Source: Melittangium boletus DSM 14713
GTDB taxonomy: Bacteria > Myxococcota > Myxococcia > Myxococcales > Myxococcaceae
Length of the DNA: 64,000 bases
Direction: 5' to 3'
NCBI RefSeq assembly: GCF_002305855.1
Contig: NZ_CP022163.1
Coordinates: forward strand, 6,076,292-6,140,291
The notes under the pieces are model-generated. The model was not told where the DNA came from and did no database searches. It worked only from the letters and a program-made list of their open reading frames with translations. Below, piece after piece: positions 53,634 to 61,575 of the stretch; the first letter of the stretch is position 1; each line of letters starts with the position of its first letter. A program made the position numbers and the translations under genes.

Positions 53634-54623
53634 TTGAACACACACGTCGCGCTCTGGGTGGGCTTCAACCTCTTCGTGCTGGCCATGCTGGCCATGGACC
53701 TGGGCCTGTTCCACCGCAAGGAGCACGCGGTGACGCCCCGGGAGGCGGCCACGTGGACGGGGGTGTGGATCTCCATCAGCCTGCTGTTCTGTGGCGCCCT
53801 GCGCTACACGGGCTACTGGACCCAGGAGCAGTCGCTGCAGTGGGTGACGGCCTACGTGGTCGAGTACGCGCTCTCGGTCGACAACCTGTTCGTCTTCCTG
53901 ATGGTGTTCGGCTTCTTCCGGGTGCCGGCCGAGGTGCAGCACCGGGTGCTCTTCTGGGGCATCCTCGGCGCGTTCGTCATGCGCGCGGCCCTCATCGTCA
54001 CCGGCGCGGCGCTGGTGAGCCGCTTCCACTGGCTCATCTACCTCTTTGGCGCCTTCCTCGTCTTCACGGCGGTGAAGATGGCCTTCGCCAAGGATGGGGA
54101 GGAGGCGGAGCCCGAGCAGTCGGTGGTGGTGAAGGTGGCCCGGCGCCTGCTGCCGGTGGCCCGCCAGGATGAGGGCAGCCGGTTCTTCGTCCTGGAGGAC
54201 GGCCAGCGCAAGGTGACGCCCCTGTTCCTGGTGCTGCTGGTGGTGGAGGCGACGGATCTGCTCTTCGCCCTGGACTCCATCCCGGCGGTGCTCGGCATCA
54301 GCCAGGATCCGTTCATCGTCTATACATCCAACGTGTGCGCCATCCTCGGGCTGCGCTCGCTCTTCTTCGTGGTGGCCAGCCTCATGGAGAAGTTCCACCT
54401 GCTCAAGGTGGGTCTGGGCATCATCCTTGGCTTCGTGGGCCTGAAGATGCTCATCACCTTCTTCGACATCCACATCCCCATCGGGTTGTCCCTGGGCATC
54501 ATTGGCGGGGTGCTGGTGGCGTGCATCCTGGCCTCGCTCATCTGGCCCAAGCTGGCCGAGGAGACGCTCCCCGGGGCGGCCGAGGCTCCGCCGAAGCAGG
54601 ACCGGGAAGGCACTCCTTCCTAG
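53634..54623 (+). CDS. TerC/Alx-family membrane protein
   Basis: A 329-residue integral membrane protein of the TerC family, with 7-9 hydrophobic helices. Conserved acidic motifs lie in membrane regions: EYALSVDNLFVFLMVF (about 81-96) and EATDLLFALDSIPAVLGIS (about 205-223). These are proposed to bind metal ions; relatives such as Alx are linked to manganese export and TerC to tellurite resistance. It starts at TTG with GGGAAAG upstream. The 112-bp leader has a small GC hairpin, but I could not recognise a yybP-ykoY manganese riboswitch. Confidence 0.88.
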   Translation: MNTHVALWVGFNLFVLAMLAMDLGLFHRKEHAVTPREAATWTGVWISISLLFCGALRYTGYWTQEQSLQWVTAYVVEYALSVDNLFVFLMVFGFFRVPAEVQHRVLFWGILGAFVMRAALIVTGAALVSRFHWLIYLFGAFLVFTAVKMAFAKDGEEAEPEQSVVVKVARRLLPVARQDEGSRFFVLEDGQRKVTPLFLVLLVVEATDLLFALDSIPAVLGISQDPFIVYTSNVCAILGLRSLFFVVASLMEKFHLLKVGLGIILGFVGLKMLITFFDIHIPIGLSLGIIGGVLVACILASLIWPKLAEETLPGAAEAPPKQDREGTPS

Positions 54624-54687
54624 CCTCCAGGCGGGGACTGGCGTGTTTGGCTTGCGTCCGGGCGGCGAGCGAGCCAATGGTGCGGAC

Positions 54688-55071
54688 ATGTCCTCCGTCA
54701 TCACCGAAGGCATCCGCGTCTCCGTGAAGCCCGCCTACTGGCCGGAGCGGAGCGCCCCGGACTCCCACCAGTACGCCTTCATGTACACGGTGGAAATCAC
54801 CAACGTGGGCCAGGAGCCGGCGCAGCTGCGCAGCCGCCATTGGCTCATCACCGACGCCACCGGCAAGGTGGAAGAGGTGCGCGGCGAGGGCGTCGTGGGC
54901 AAACAGCCCCGCCTGGGGCCCGGCGAGCGCTTCGAGTACACGAGCTGGGCGCAGCTGCGCACGGCCTTCGGCTCCATGCGCGGCTCCTACACGCTGGAGC
55001 GTCCCGATGGCCGCCAGTTCGAGGCGCGCATCGGGGAGTTCGCCCTCACCCAGCCCCACTCCCTGCACTGA
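54688..55071 (+). CDS. apaG: ApaG family protein
   Basis: A 127-residue protein matching ApaG throughout: TEGIRVSVKPAYWPERS, FMYTVEITNVGQEPAQLRSRHWLITDATG, VVGKQPRLGPGERFEYTSWAQL and MRGSYTLERPDG. The fold is a fibronectin-III-like beta-sandwich. In enterobacteria apaG is linked to cobalt/magnesium efflux and diadenosine tetraphosphate metabolism, but the biochemical role is unsettled. It precedes the ferrochelatase gene by 6 bp. Confidence 0.92.
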   Translation: MSSVITEGIRVSVKPAYWPERSAPDSHQYAFMYTVEITNVGQEPAQLRSRHWLITDATGKVEEVRGEGVVGKQPRLGPGERFEYTSWAQLRTAFGSMRGSYTLERPDGRQFEARIGEFALTQPHSLH

Positions 55072-55077
55072 GCCACC

Positions 55078-56157
55078 ATGTCCCCCAAGGGCCTGCTCCT
55101 GGTCAATCTGGGCACGCCGGACGCCCCCGAGACGGGCGCCGTGCGCCGCTACCTGCGCGAATTCCTCAGCGACAGGCGTGTGCTGGACATCCATCCCGTG
55201 GGGGCCTGGCTGCTGCTCAACGCCGTCATCCTGCCCTTCCGCTCCCCCAAGAGCGCGCATGCCTACCGCGCGGTGTGGACCGAGCAGGGCTCGCCGTTGA
55301 TGGTGCACTCGCGCGCCCTGACGGCCGGGGTGGCCCGCCAGCTCGAGGGGGAGTACGTGGTGGAGTTGGCCATGCGCTATGGCAACCCCTCCCTGCCGGA
55401 CGCGGTGGCGAGGCTGCGCGCGCGGGGGGTGTCGGACTTCACCGTGCTGCCGCTCTACCCGCAGGAGGCCCCGTCCTCCTCGGGCTCGTCGCTCGCGCGC
55501 ACCTATGAGGTGCTGGGCTCGAGCTGGGACGTGCCCAACGTGCGCGCGGTGCCGGCCTTCCACGACCATCCCGGCTTCCTGGATGCCTTCGCCGAGGTGG
55601 CGCGGCCCGTCATCTCCGAGGCCCGGGCGGACTACGTCCTCTTCAGCTTCCATGGCGTGCCCGAGCGGCACGTGCGCAAGACGGACACCTCGGGCTCGCA
55701 CTGCCTCGCCTCGGCCGGGTGCTGTGACGCCCTCACGGACGCCAATCGCCATTGCTACCGGGCCCAATGCTACGCCACGGCGCGGGGGCTCGCCGCGCGG
55801 CTGGGCCTCGCTCCCGAGGGCTGGAGCGTGTCCTTCCAGTCCCGTCTGGGCCGCACGCCCTGGGTGAGCCCCTACACGGACTTCGTGCTGCCGGAACTCG
55901 CCGCCAAGGGAGTCAAACGCCTGGCGGTGATGTGCCCCTCCTTCGTCGCCGATTGTCTGGAGACGGTGGAGGAGATCGGCATCCGCGCGAAGGAGCAGTT
56001 CCTCGCGAGCGGGGGCGAGTCCTTGACGCTCGTCCCCTCGCTCAACGGCCACCCCTCCTGGGTGGACACCGTGGTGCGGCTGGTGCGCGAGTCCTCCCCG
56101 GCTATTTCTTCGCCAGCCGCTGCAACAGCTCCGGAGGCACGGGCTCCACGGGGGTGA
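55078..56157 (+). CDS. hemH: Ferrochelatase
   Basis: A 359-residue enzyme inserting ferrous iron into protoporphyrin IX, the last step of protoheme synthesis. Family markers are GLLLVNLGTPDAP, VLPLYPQ, the catalytic His in YVLFSFHGVPERH and SFQSRLGRTPWVSPYTD. An insert with five cysteines (HCLASAGCCDALTDANRHC, then YRAQC) matches the internal [2Fe-2S]-binding type, which I recall as reported for myxobacterial ferrochelatase. The last 18 codons overlap, tail to tail, the lipoprotein gene on the other strand. Confidence 0.94.
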   Translation: MSPKGLLLVNLGTPDAPETGAVRRYLREFLSDRRVLDIHPVGAWLLLNAVILPFRSPKSAHAYRAVWTEQGSPLMVHSRALTAGVARQLEGEYVVELAMRYGNPSLPDAVARLRARGVSDFTVLPLYPQEAPSSSGSSLARTYEVLGSSWDVPNVRAVPAFHDHPGFLDAFAEVARPVISEARADYVLFSFHGVPERHVRKTDTSGSHCLASAGCCDALTDANRHCYRAQCYATARGLAARLGLAPEGWSVSFQSRLGRTPWVSPYTDFVLPELAAKGVKRLAVMCPSFVADCLETVEEIGIRAKEQFLASGGESLTLVPSLNGHPSWVDTVVRLVRESSPAISSPAAATAPEARAPRG

Positions 56158-57151
56158 GGCGCACGGTGCGCTCGCCCGCGGCCGCGCCGGGCAGGGTGAG
56201 GCCGCCCGTGGTGCTCGTGGCGAGGGTGGCCTCCCAGGAGCGCCAGTGTCCCGCCTTCACGAGGAACTCGCCTCGGCCCTTCACCCGCACCTCGGCGGAC
56301 GCGGGCTTCCCGACGACCCGGGCCGCCACGGCCTTTCGCGTCTTGGCGGTGGCGCCCTTCTTTCCCTTGGCGGGGGGGGGCTCCTCGTGGCCGTGATCGT
56401 GCTCCTCGCCTTCGTCCTCGTCCCCGGCGGCGGCTCCAGGGCCGCGCAGCAGGCCGGAGACGGTCTGTGACAAGTCATACTCGATCGTCGCCACCTGCTC
56501 GCCCTGGTCGCCGGGCGTGAGCGTGACGAGCTTCACCTCGTTCTTCTGGCGCGAGTCCTGCTGCGAGAAGCCGGGCACGGCGGTCGTGTCCGCCAGGTTC
56601 GTCGCCAGCTTCCAGAGCGCGCCCGGGCCCACGGGATCCTTCGGCAGCTCCAGCACCAGCACCGCCAGGTTGCGCAGCTGACCGGAGAGCCCGTCCAGCA
56701 CGAAGCCGCGCTCACTCATGGTGCCTTGATCCTCCTCGCCCGCCCCCTGTGGGATGACGTGGAAGGTGGGCTCGCCGGACTCGCTCTTGCTCAGCAGGAA
56801 GAAGAGCTTCTGCTCACTCGGGGTGGCCGGAGCCGGCGCGGCGGCGGGTGCCTTCTTCTTCTTGCCGCGGGCGGAGGCCGGCTCGGGCTCCGGCGCGGGC
56901 GCGGACGTCGGGGTGGAGGTGGTGGTGAGCAGGAAGGCGGTGGGGGCGCCCAGGTTCCAGCGCAGTACCACCTTGGAGGGATCCGGCGCGGGCTCGGGAG
57001 CGGCGGGCCTCGGGGCGGGCTCCGGAGCCGGGGCCTGGGGGGTGGCGGCGCCGGGAGGACGCGGAATGGGCTCCATCCCGCCGACGGGTTCTTCCTGGCA
57101 GGCGGAGGTCAGACAGAGGGCGGCGAGCAGGCCGACGAGGCGCCGGTTCAC
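56102..57151 (-). CDS. Lipoprotein of unknown function with Pro/Ala-rich linkers
   Basis: A 349-residue protein with a lipoprotein signal (LLAALCLTSAC). Two low-complexity linkers follow: Pro/Ala/Glu around 30-60 and 82-112. The central domain (about 115-245) has strand patterns such as GFVLDGLSGQLRNLAVLVLELP. A His/Asp/Glu-rich stretch (DEDEGEEHDHGHEE) may bind metal. A basic segment and a final beta domain with RGEFLVKAGHWRSWEATL close the protein. Not recognised. Its 3' end overlaps hemH by 56 bp on the opposite strand. Confidence 0.65.
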   Translation of the reverse strand: MNRRLVGLLAALCLTSACQEEPVGGMEPIPRPPGAATPQAPAPEPAPRPAAPEPAPDPSKVVLRWNLGAPTAFLLTTTSTPTSAPAPEPEPASARGKKKKAPAAAPAPATPSEQKLFFLLSKSESGEPTFHVIPQGAGEEDQGTMSERGFVLDGLSGQLRNLAVLVLELPKDPVGPGALWKLATNLADTTAVPGFSQQDSRQKNEVKLVTLTPGDQGEQVATIEYDLSQTVSGLLRGPGAAAGDEDEGEEHDHGHEEPPPAKGKKGATAKTRKAVAARVVGKPASAEVRVKGRGEFLVKAGHWRSWEATLATSTTGGLTLPGAAAGERTVRLTPVEPVPPELLQRLAKK

Positions 57152-57254
57152 GGGCGGTAGCTCCTGGTGTGGATGCGACGGGCTCCAAGGGCGGAGCGTC
57201 CACTACTCTACGGTAGCGCGTGCCTGGCCAGAAGCGGATGACCGGGAGGGCGTG

Positions 57255-58226
57255 TCAGGTCTCCGGAGGACGGGGCGCGGCGGCGCGCGCGAGCCTGTCC
57301 CGCACGGCGATGCCCAGGCCCTCGGCGCGGGGCAGGCACGCCACCAGGACGTCATGGCCCCGCGCGTCCGCCTCGCGCAGGCGCGTATAGAGGACGCGCG
57401 CCGCGCCGGAGGGCTCCTCCGGGACGTCGTAACGCGGGACGTCGGAGGGCAGGCGCAGGCCGGGCGGTCCCAACACCCCCACGCGCTGTCCCTGGGCCCG
57501 CAGGGCCTCCACGCGCGAGGCCACTTCCCCGGGTTCGCTCAGGACGACTCCCGCCCGGGGCGCGTAGTGCGAGGCGAGGCTGCCCGAGACGCGCACCGAG
57601 GACGAGGTGCGCACTGGCACGGGACGTCCGAGGACGCGCTCCACCTCCTCCACCGCCAGGCCTCCGGGCCGCAGCACCGCGGGCTCTCCCTGGCTCAGGT
57701 CGACGATGGTGGACTCCACGCCCACCGTGCACGGGCCGCCCTCGAGGACGAGGTCCACGTCCGCTCCCAGGTCCGCCCGCACATGCTCGGCGGTGGTGGG
57801 GCTCACCCGGCCGAACCGGTTGGCGCTCGGCGCGGCCACTCCGCCCCCGAGCGCGTCCAGCACCGCCCGGGCCACGGGGTGTTGGGGCACGCGCAGGGCC
57901 ACCGTGTCCTGGCCTCCTGTCACGGCGTCCGTGGCACGCGGGGAGCGCGGCAGCACGAGCGTGAGGGGCCCGGGCCAGAAGGCCTCCGCGAGTCGTTGGG
58001 CCTCCTCGGGCACGTGACGGGCCCAGGAGGCGAGTTCCCCGGCGTTCGCCACATGGACGATGAGGGGGTGGGTCGCGGGGCGGCCCTTGATGGCGAAGAC
58101 GCGGCGCACGGCCAGCTCGTCCTCCGCGTTGGCCGCCAGGCCGTAAACCGTTTCCGTTGGCAAGGCGATGACTCCGCCGCGCCGCAGCAATTCCACTGCC
58201 CGTGTGAGGAGGTCCGAGGTAAGCAT
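57255..58226 (-). CDS. tsaC: L-threonylcarbamoyladenylate synthase (Sua5/TsaC type)
   Basis: A 323-residue protein with the YrdC/Sua5 catalytic domain (residues 1-200): GGVIALPTETVYGLAANA, KGRPATHPLIVHV, APSANRFGRVSPTTAEHV and VESTIVDL. A C-terminal Sua5-specific domain (about 215-320) is included. It makes threonylcarbamoyl-AMP for the t6A37 tRNA modification. The ATG at 58226 is listed; a TTG at 58241 with AAGG at good spacing is equally possible. It is divergent from the SRPBCC-epimerase gene with only 35 bp between them. Confidence 0.92.
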   Translation of the reverse strand: MLTSDLLTRAVELLRRGGVIALPTETVYGLAANAEDELAVRRVFAIKGRPATHPLIVHVANAGELASWARHVPEEAQRLAEAFWPGPLTLVLPRSPRATDAVTGGQDTVALRVPQHPVARAVLDALGGGVAAPSANRFGRVSPTTAEHVRADLGADVDLVLEGGPCTVGVESTIVDLSQGEPAVLRPGGLAVEEVERVLGRPVPVRTSSSVRVSGSLASHYAPRAGVVLSEPGEVASRVEALRAQGQRVGVLGPPGLRLPSDVPRYDVPEEPSGAARVLYTRLREADARGHDVLVACLPRAEGLGIAVRDRLARAAAPRPPET

Positions 58227-58261
58227 GCCCGTGGGGTGCAATGTGGCCTTCGGAGGGGACG

Positions 58262-59671
58262 ATGGGCAAGTCGCGGGTGTTCGAGGCGCGCAGCCAGCTG
58301 TCCGTCAGCGCGGAGGAGCTCTTCGCCTGGCATGACCGCGAGGGGGCCTTCCAACGCCTGGCGCCTCCCTGGGAGCCCGTCGAGGTGGTGGACCACCAGG
58401 GCGAGGGCATCCACGAGGGCGCGCGCGTGGTGGTGCGCATGCGTCTGGGTCCCCTGTCCCCGACCTGGACGGCGAGGCACACCCGCTATGTGCCCGGTTC
58501 GCTCTTCCAGGACGTGCAGGAGTCGGGGCCCTTTTCCCGGTGGATCCACACCCACCGCATGTGGAACGAGGCCTCGGGCGGCTCCGTGCTGGAGGACGAG
58601 GTGGAGTACGTCCTGCCGGTGGGGCCGCTCGGACAGGCGGTGGGGGGCGGTTACGCGCGGCACCGGCTGGAGCGGATGTTCGCCTACCGCCACGCGGTGA
58701 CGCGCGAGGATTCACGCCGCCACGCGGCCTTCGCCGGACAGCCCCGGTTGACGGTGGCGGTGAGCGGCACGTCGGGCCTGGTGGGCGGCGCGCTCGTGCC
58801 CTTTCTCACCACGGGGGGCCATCGGGTGCGGCGGCTGGTGCGAGGCCAACCCGAGGCGGGGGACATCGCCTGGGCACCGGGACAGGGGGAGATGGACGTG
58901 GCCGCGTTGGAGGGACTGGACGCGGTGGTGCACCTGGCGGGCGAGCCCATCGCCGATGGCCGGTGGACGCCCGAGCGCAAGGAGCGCATCCGCCGCAGCC
59001 GGGTCGATGGCACCCGGGCGCTCTGCGAATCCCTCGCGCGTCTGGCGCGTCCGCCGCGCGTCCTGGTGTGCGCGTCGGCCGTGGGCTTCTACGGCAACCG
59101 GGGAGAGGACGTGCTCACCGAGGCCAGCTCGCCCGGGCAGGGATTCCTGGCCGATGTCACGCGCGAGTGGGAAGCGGCCACGGCTCCGGCGGAGCGCGCG
59201 GGCATCCGCGTGGTGCACTTGCGTCTCGGGGTGGTGTTGAGCGCGCGCGGAGGCGCCCTGGCCAAGATGCTGCCCGCCTTCCAGGCCGGGGTGGGAGGCC
59301 GCATCGGAGAGGGGCGGCAGTGGATGAGCTGGGTGTGCCTGGAGGATGTCCTCGGGCTCATCTACTTCGCCCTGTTCACCCCCGAGCTGCGGGGCGCCGT
59401 CAACGCCGTGTCGCCCCAGCCCGTGCGTCAGGAGGAGTTCGCCCGGACGCTGGGCCGGGTGCTCTCCCGTCCCGCGCTGTTGCCCCTGCCGGCCGCGGCG
59501 GTGCATGCGCTCTTCGGGGAGATGGGCGAGGCGACGCTGCTCGCGTGTGCCCGCGCCCAGCCGGAGGTGGCGCTCCGCCAGGGCTTCTCCTTCTTCCACC
59601 CGTCGCTGGAGGAGACGCTGCGCTTCACCCTCGGAAAGACGACCGAGGGCGTTCGCTTCCGCCACGCGTGA
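58262..59671 (+). CDS. SRPBCC (START-like) domain fused to TIGR01777-type epimerase
   Basis: A 469-residue two-domain protein with a GGAGGGG site just before the ATG. Residues 1-150 form an SRPBCC ligand-binding fold (FEARSQLSVSAEELFAWHDREGAFQRLAPPW; LEDEVEYVLPVG). Residues about 160-469 are a TIGR01777-family extended SDR, usually annotated as a sugar epimerase: SGTSGLVGGALVPFL, VHLAGEPIADGRWTPERK and VCASAVGFYGNRG (catalytic Ser and YG), with the DUF1731 end FFHPSLEETL. Family members are implicated in cell division or lipid metabolism. The 3' end overlaps the TauE gene by 47 bp tail to tail. Confidence 0.85.
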   Translation: MGKSRVFEARSQLSVSAEELFAWHDREGAFQRLAPPWEPVEVVDHQGEGIHEGARVVVRMRLGPLSPTWTARHTRYVPGSLFQDVQESGPFSRWIHTHRMWNEASGGSVLEDEVEYVLPVGPLGQAVGGGYARHRLERMFAYRHAVTREDSRRHAAFAGQPRLTVAVSGTSGLVGGALVPFLTTGGHRVRRLVRGQPEAGDIAWAPGQGEMDVAALEGLDAVVHLAGEPIADGRWTPERKERIRRSRVDGTRALCESLARLARPPRVLVCASAVGFYGNRGEDVLTEASSPGQGFLADVTREWEAATAPAERAGIRVVHLRLGVVLSARGGALAKMLPAFQAGVGGRIGEGRQWMSWVCLEDVLGLIYFALFTPELRGAVNAVSPQPVRQEEFARTLGRVLSRPALLPLPAAAVHALFGEMGEATLLACARAQPEVALRQGFSFFHPSLEETLRFTLGKTTEGVRFRHA

Positions 59672-60473
59672 GGTCTGGCCTGGCGTGGGACTCGCTCGGG
59701 TGCACCGGCGCCAGCACGTGGCGGTTCTGGTAGAGAATCAAGCCGCCCATCACCACGAGCAATCCCGCGAAGGCGCGCTGGAGGGCCGCCTGCGAGACAG
59801 CGCGCGAGAGCCGGGTGCCGCCGAGAATCCCGACGATGGCCAGGGCCGTGAAGGCGGAGAGACCTCCCCACGGCACGTCCACATGGCCCAGATGGCCCGC
59901 GAAGCCCACGAAGGAATTGAGCGAGATGACGAGCAGGCTCGTGCCCACGGCCCGCTTCATCGGCAGGCCGACCCGCAACACGAGCGCCGGGACGATGAGG
60001 AAGCCGCCCCCCACGCCCACCAGTCCCGTCAAGGTGCCCACGCCGAGCGCGGACGCGGCGATGAGGGGAAAGGCGGCCCGATGGGGCTCGGGCGCGGGGG
60101 CCCCCGCGAGGGCGCCTCTTCGGGTGTTGCGCGACATGAAGACCGCGGCCACCAGCATCACCGTGGAGAAGAGCACCAGCTGCGCGGCCCCCGAGAGGAA
60201 GACGGACAGGCGCGCGCCCGCGAAGCTTCCGCCCATGGCCATGCCTCCGAAGACGAGCGCCGCGCGCGGCTGGAGGTTGCCCTCGCGCCAATGGCCGAGG
60301 GCACCAACGAGGCTCGTGGCGCCCACGATCGCCAGGCCCATGGCGATGGCCTGCTTGGGCTCGAAGCCCAGCACGTAGACGAGGATCGGCACGGTGATGA
60401 TGGAGCCGCCTCCTCCGAGCAACCCCAGGGACAACCCGATGAGCACGGCGAGCGGAAAGCCGAGAAGGGACAT
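59625..60473 (-). CDS. TauE/SafE-family sulfite/sulfur-anion exporter
   Basis: A 282-residue membrane protein with about eight hydrophobic segments in two halves. Each half begins with the family signature: GLSLGLLGGGGSIITVPIL (13-31) and GTLTGLVGVGGGFLIVPAL. TauE/SafE proteins export sulfite, sulfoacetate or similar sulfur anions. It is the last gene of a sulfur-oxidation cluster, 5 bp after the persulfide dioxygenase-rhodanese gene. It probably removes sulfite or thiosulfate made from sulfide. Confidence 0.9.
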   Translation of the reverse strand: MSLLGFPLAVLIGLSLGLLGGGGSIITVPILVYVLGFEPKQAIAMGLAIVGATSLVGALGHWREGNLQPRAALVFGGMAMGGSFAGARLSVFLSGAAQLVLFSTVMLVAAVFMSRNTRRGALAGAPAPEPHRAAFPLIAASALGVGTLTGLVGVGGGFLIVPALVLRVGLPMKRAVGTSLLVISLNSFVGFAGHLGHVDVPWGGLSAFTALAIVGILGGTRLSRAVSQAALQRAFAGLLVVMGGLILYQNRHVLAPVHPSESHARPDLTRGGSERPRSSFRG

Positions 60474-60478
60474 GCGGT

Positions 60479-61474
60479 TCAGCGGGCCGTCCCGGTGGAG
60501 TCCCCGCGCACCGCGAGCATTCCCCCCTGGAGGTTGTAGAGACGGAGGAAGCCGCGCTCGGCCAGCGCCCTCGCCGCCCTGGCGGAGCGCTTCCCCGAGC
60601 GGCAGATGAGCAACAGCGGTGCCTCGCGGGCCCAGGAGGCACAGGCGCTCTCGAGTGTTTCCAACGGGACGAGCTCCGCCCGGGGCAGGTGGCCCAGGGG
60701 GCCGTGGAACTCCTCCGGCTCGCGCACGTCGATGTGCCGTACCTCGGCCCCCAGCGCGTCGATGCGCTCGGGAGGCACGTCCAGCGCGGACGGGAGCGCG
60801 CGTCCGCAGGCGCGGTTGGCGGGCACCGCCACGTCCATCTTCCGGGGCGGAGGCAGTTGGAGGTTCTCCATGAGGTGGATGAACTCCTCGCGGCTCTTCC
60901 CGGCGAGGCGCGGGTTGTGCCGCTTCTCCTCGCCAATGGTCGTCTCCGTGCGGCCCTGGTAGTCGTGAGCGGGGTAGACGAGCGTGTCGTCGGGCAGGGC
61001 GAAGAGCACCTGGGTGATGGAGTCGTGGAGCTGGCCCGCGTTCCCGTTCTGGAAGTCCGTCCGCCCGTTGGCGCGCACGAGCAGCGTGTCGCCCGTGAAC
61101 ACCCGATCCGTCATCAGGTAGCTCACGCTGTCATCCGTGTGCCCGGGCGTGGCGAGCACCCGCAGCGTCAAGCCACCCGCGTGCACCTCGTCTCCGTGCT
61201 TCACCTGGCGGCTGACGCACACGGCCCCACGCTCGCTGGCCACGACCTGACAACCGGTGCGATCGCGCAGCACGCCCGCGGCGGTGATGTGGTCCGCGTG
61301 CACGTGCGTCTCCAACACGTGGGTGAGGACGAGCCCCAACTCGTGCACGCACGCGAGATCCCGCTCCACCTGCTCGAGCACGGGATCGATGAGCACGGCC
61401 TGCCGCGTGGCCGGGTCACCCAGGAGATAGGTGTAGGTCGAGGACTCGGGATCGATGAGCTGGCGGAAGAGCAT
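60479..61474 (-). CDS. Persulfide dioxygenase-rhodanese fusion
   Basis: A 331-residue fusion. Residues 1-230 are an ETHE1-like metallo-beta-lactamase-fold persulfide dioxygenase (FRQLIDPESSTYTYLLGD; HVHADH 57-62; GHTDDSVSY; VFTGDTLLVR; YPAHDY). It oxidises glutathione persulfide to sulfite. The rest is a rhodanese domain with active Cys291 in LICRSGKRS, which transfers sulfane sulfur from sulfite/thiosulfate chemistry. The fusion is known in several bacteria and channels sulfur between the two steps. It lies between the sigma-54 activator and TauE genes, downstream of the SQR gene. Confidence 0.92.
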   Translation of the reverse strand: MLFRQLIDPESSTYTYLLGDPATRQAVLIDPVLEQVERDLACVHELGLVLTHVLETHVHADHITAAGVLRDRTGCQVVASERGAVCVSRQVKHGDEVHAGGLTLRVLATPGHTDDSVSYLMTDRVFTGDTLLVRANGRTDFQNGNAGQLHDSITQVLFALPDDTLVYPAHDYQGRTETTIGEEKRHNPRLAGKSREEFIHLMENLQLPPPRKMDVAVPANRACGRALPSALDVPPERIDALGAEVRHIDVREPEEFHGPLGHLPRAELVPLETLESACASWAREAPLLLICRSGKRSARAARALAERGFLRLYNLQGGMLAVRGDSTGTAR

Positions 61475-61488
61475 TTCCCCGAGGACAG

Positions 61489-61504
61489 TGCGAGCGCCGT
61501 GCCA
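61489..61504 (-). promoter_or_regulatory. Possible sigma-54 promoter for the persulfide dioxygenase gene
   Basis: On the minus strand the sequence reads TGGCAC-N5-TCGCA, one mismatch from the -24/-12 consensus, with GG and GC intact. It lies next to a gene for a sigma-54 activator and below palindromes that could be activator sites. The predicted transcript start would be about 4 nt before the ATG, leaving almost no leader, which is a serious objection. Confidence 0.35.
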
Positions 61505-61544
61505 GGGCCGTCGCCTCGGGGCGGGCCGCCCGGCGTCTCCCTCG

Positions 61545-61574
61545 GAAACGTTTCATGAAACGCCTGGAAACAGG
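61545..61574. promoter_or_regulatory. Overlapping palindromes upstream of the persulfide dioxygenase gene
   Basis: GAAACGTTTC (61545-61554) and GTTTCATGAAAC (61550-61561) are perfect overlapping palindromes. CCTGGAAACAGG (61563-61574) is a third dyad. They lie between the sigma-54 activator stop codon and the dioxygenase gene, 71-100 bp from the dioxygenase start. They are good candidates for enhancer sites of that activator. Confidence 0.5.
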
Positions 61575-61575
61575 C

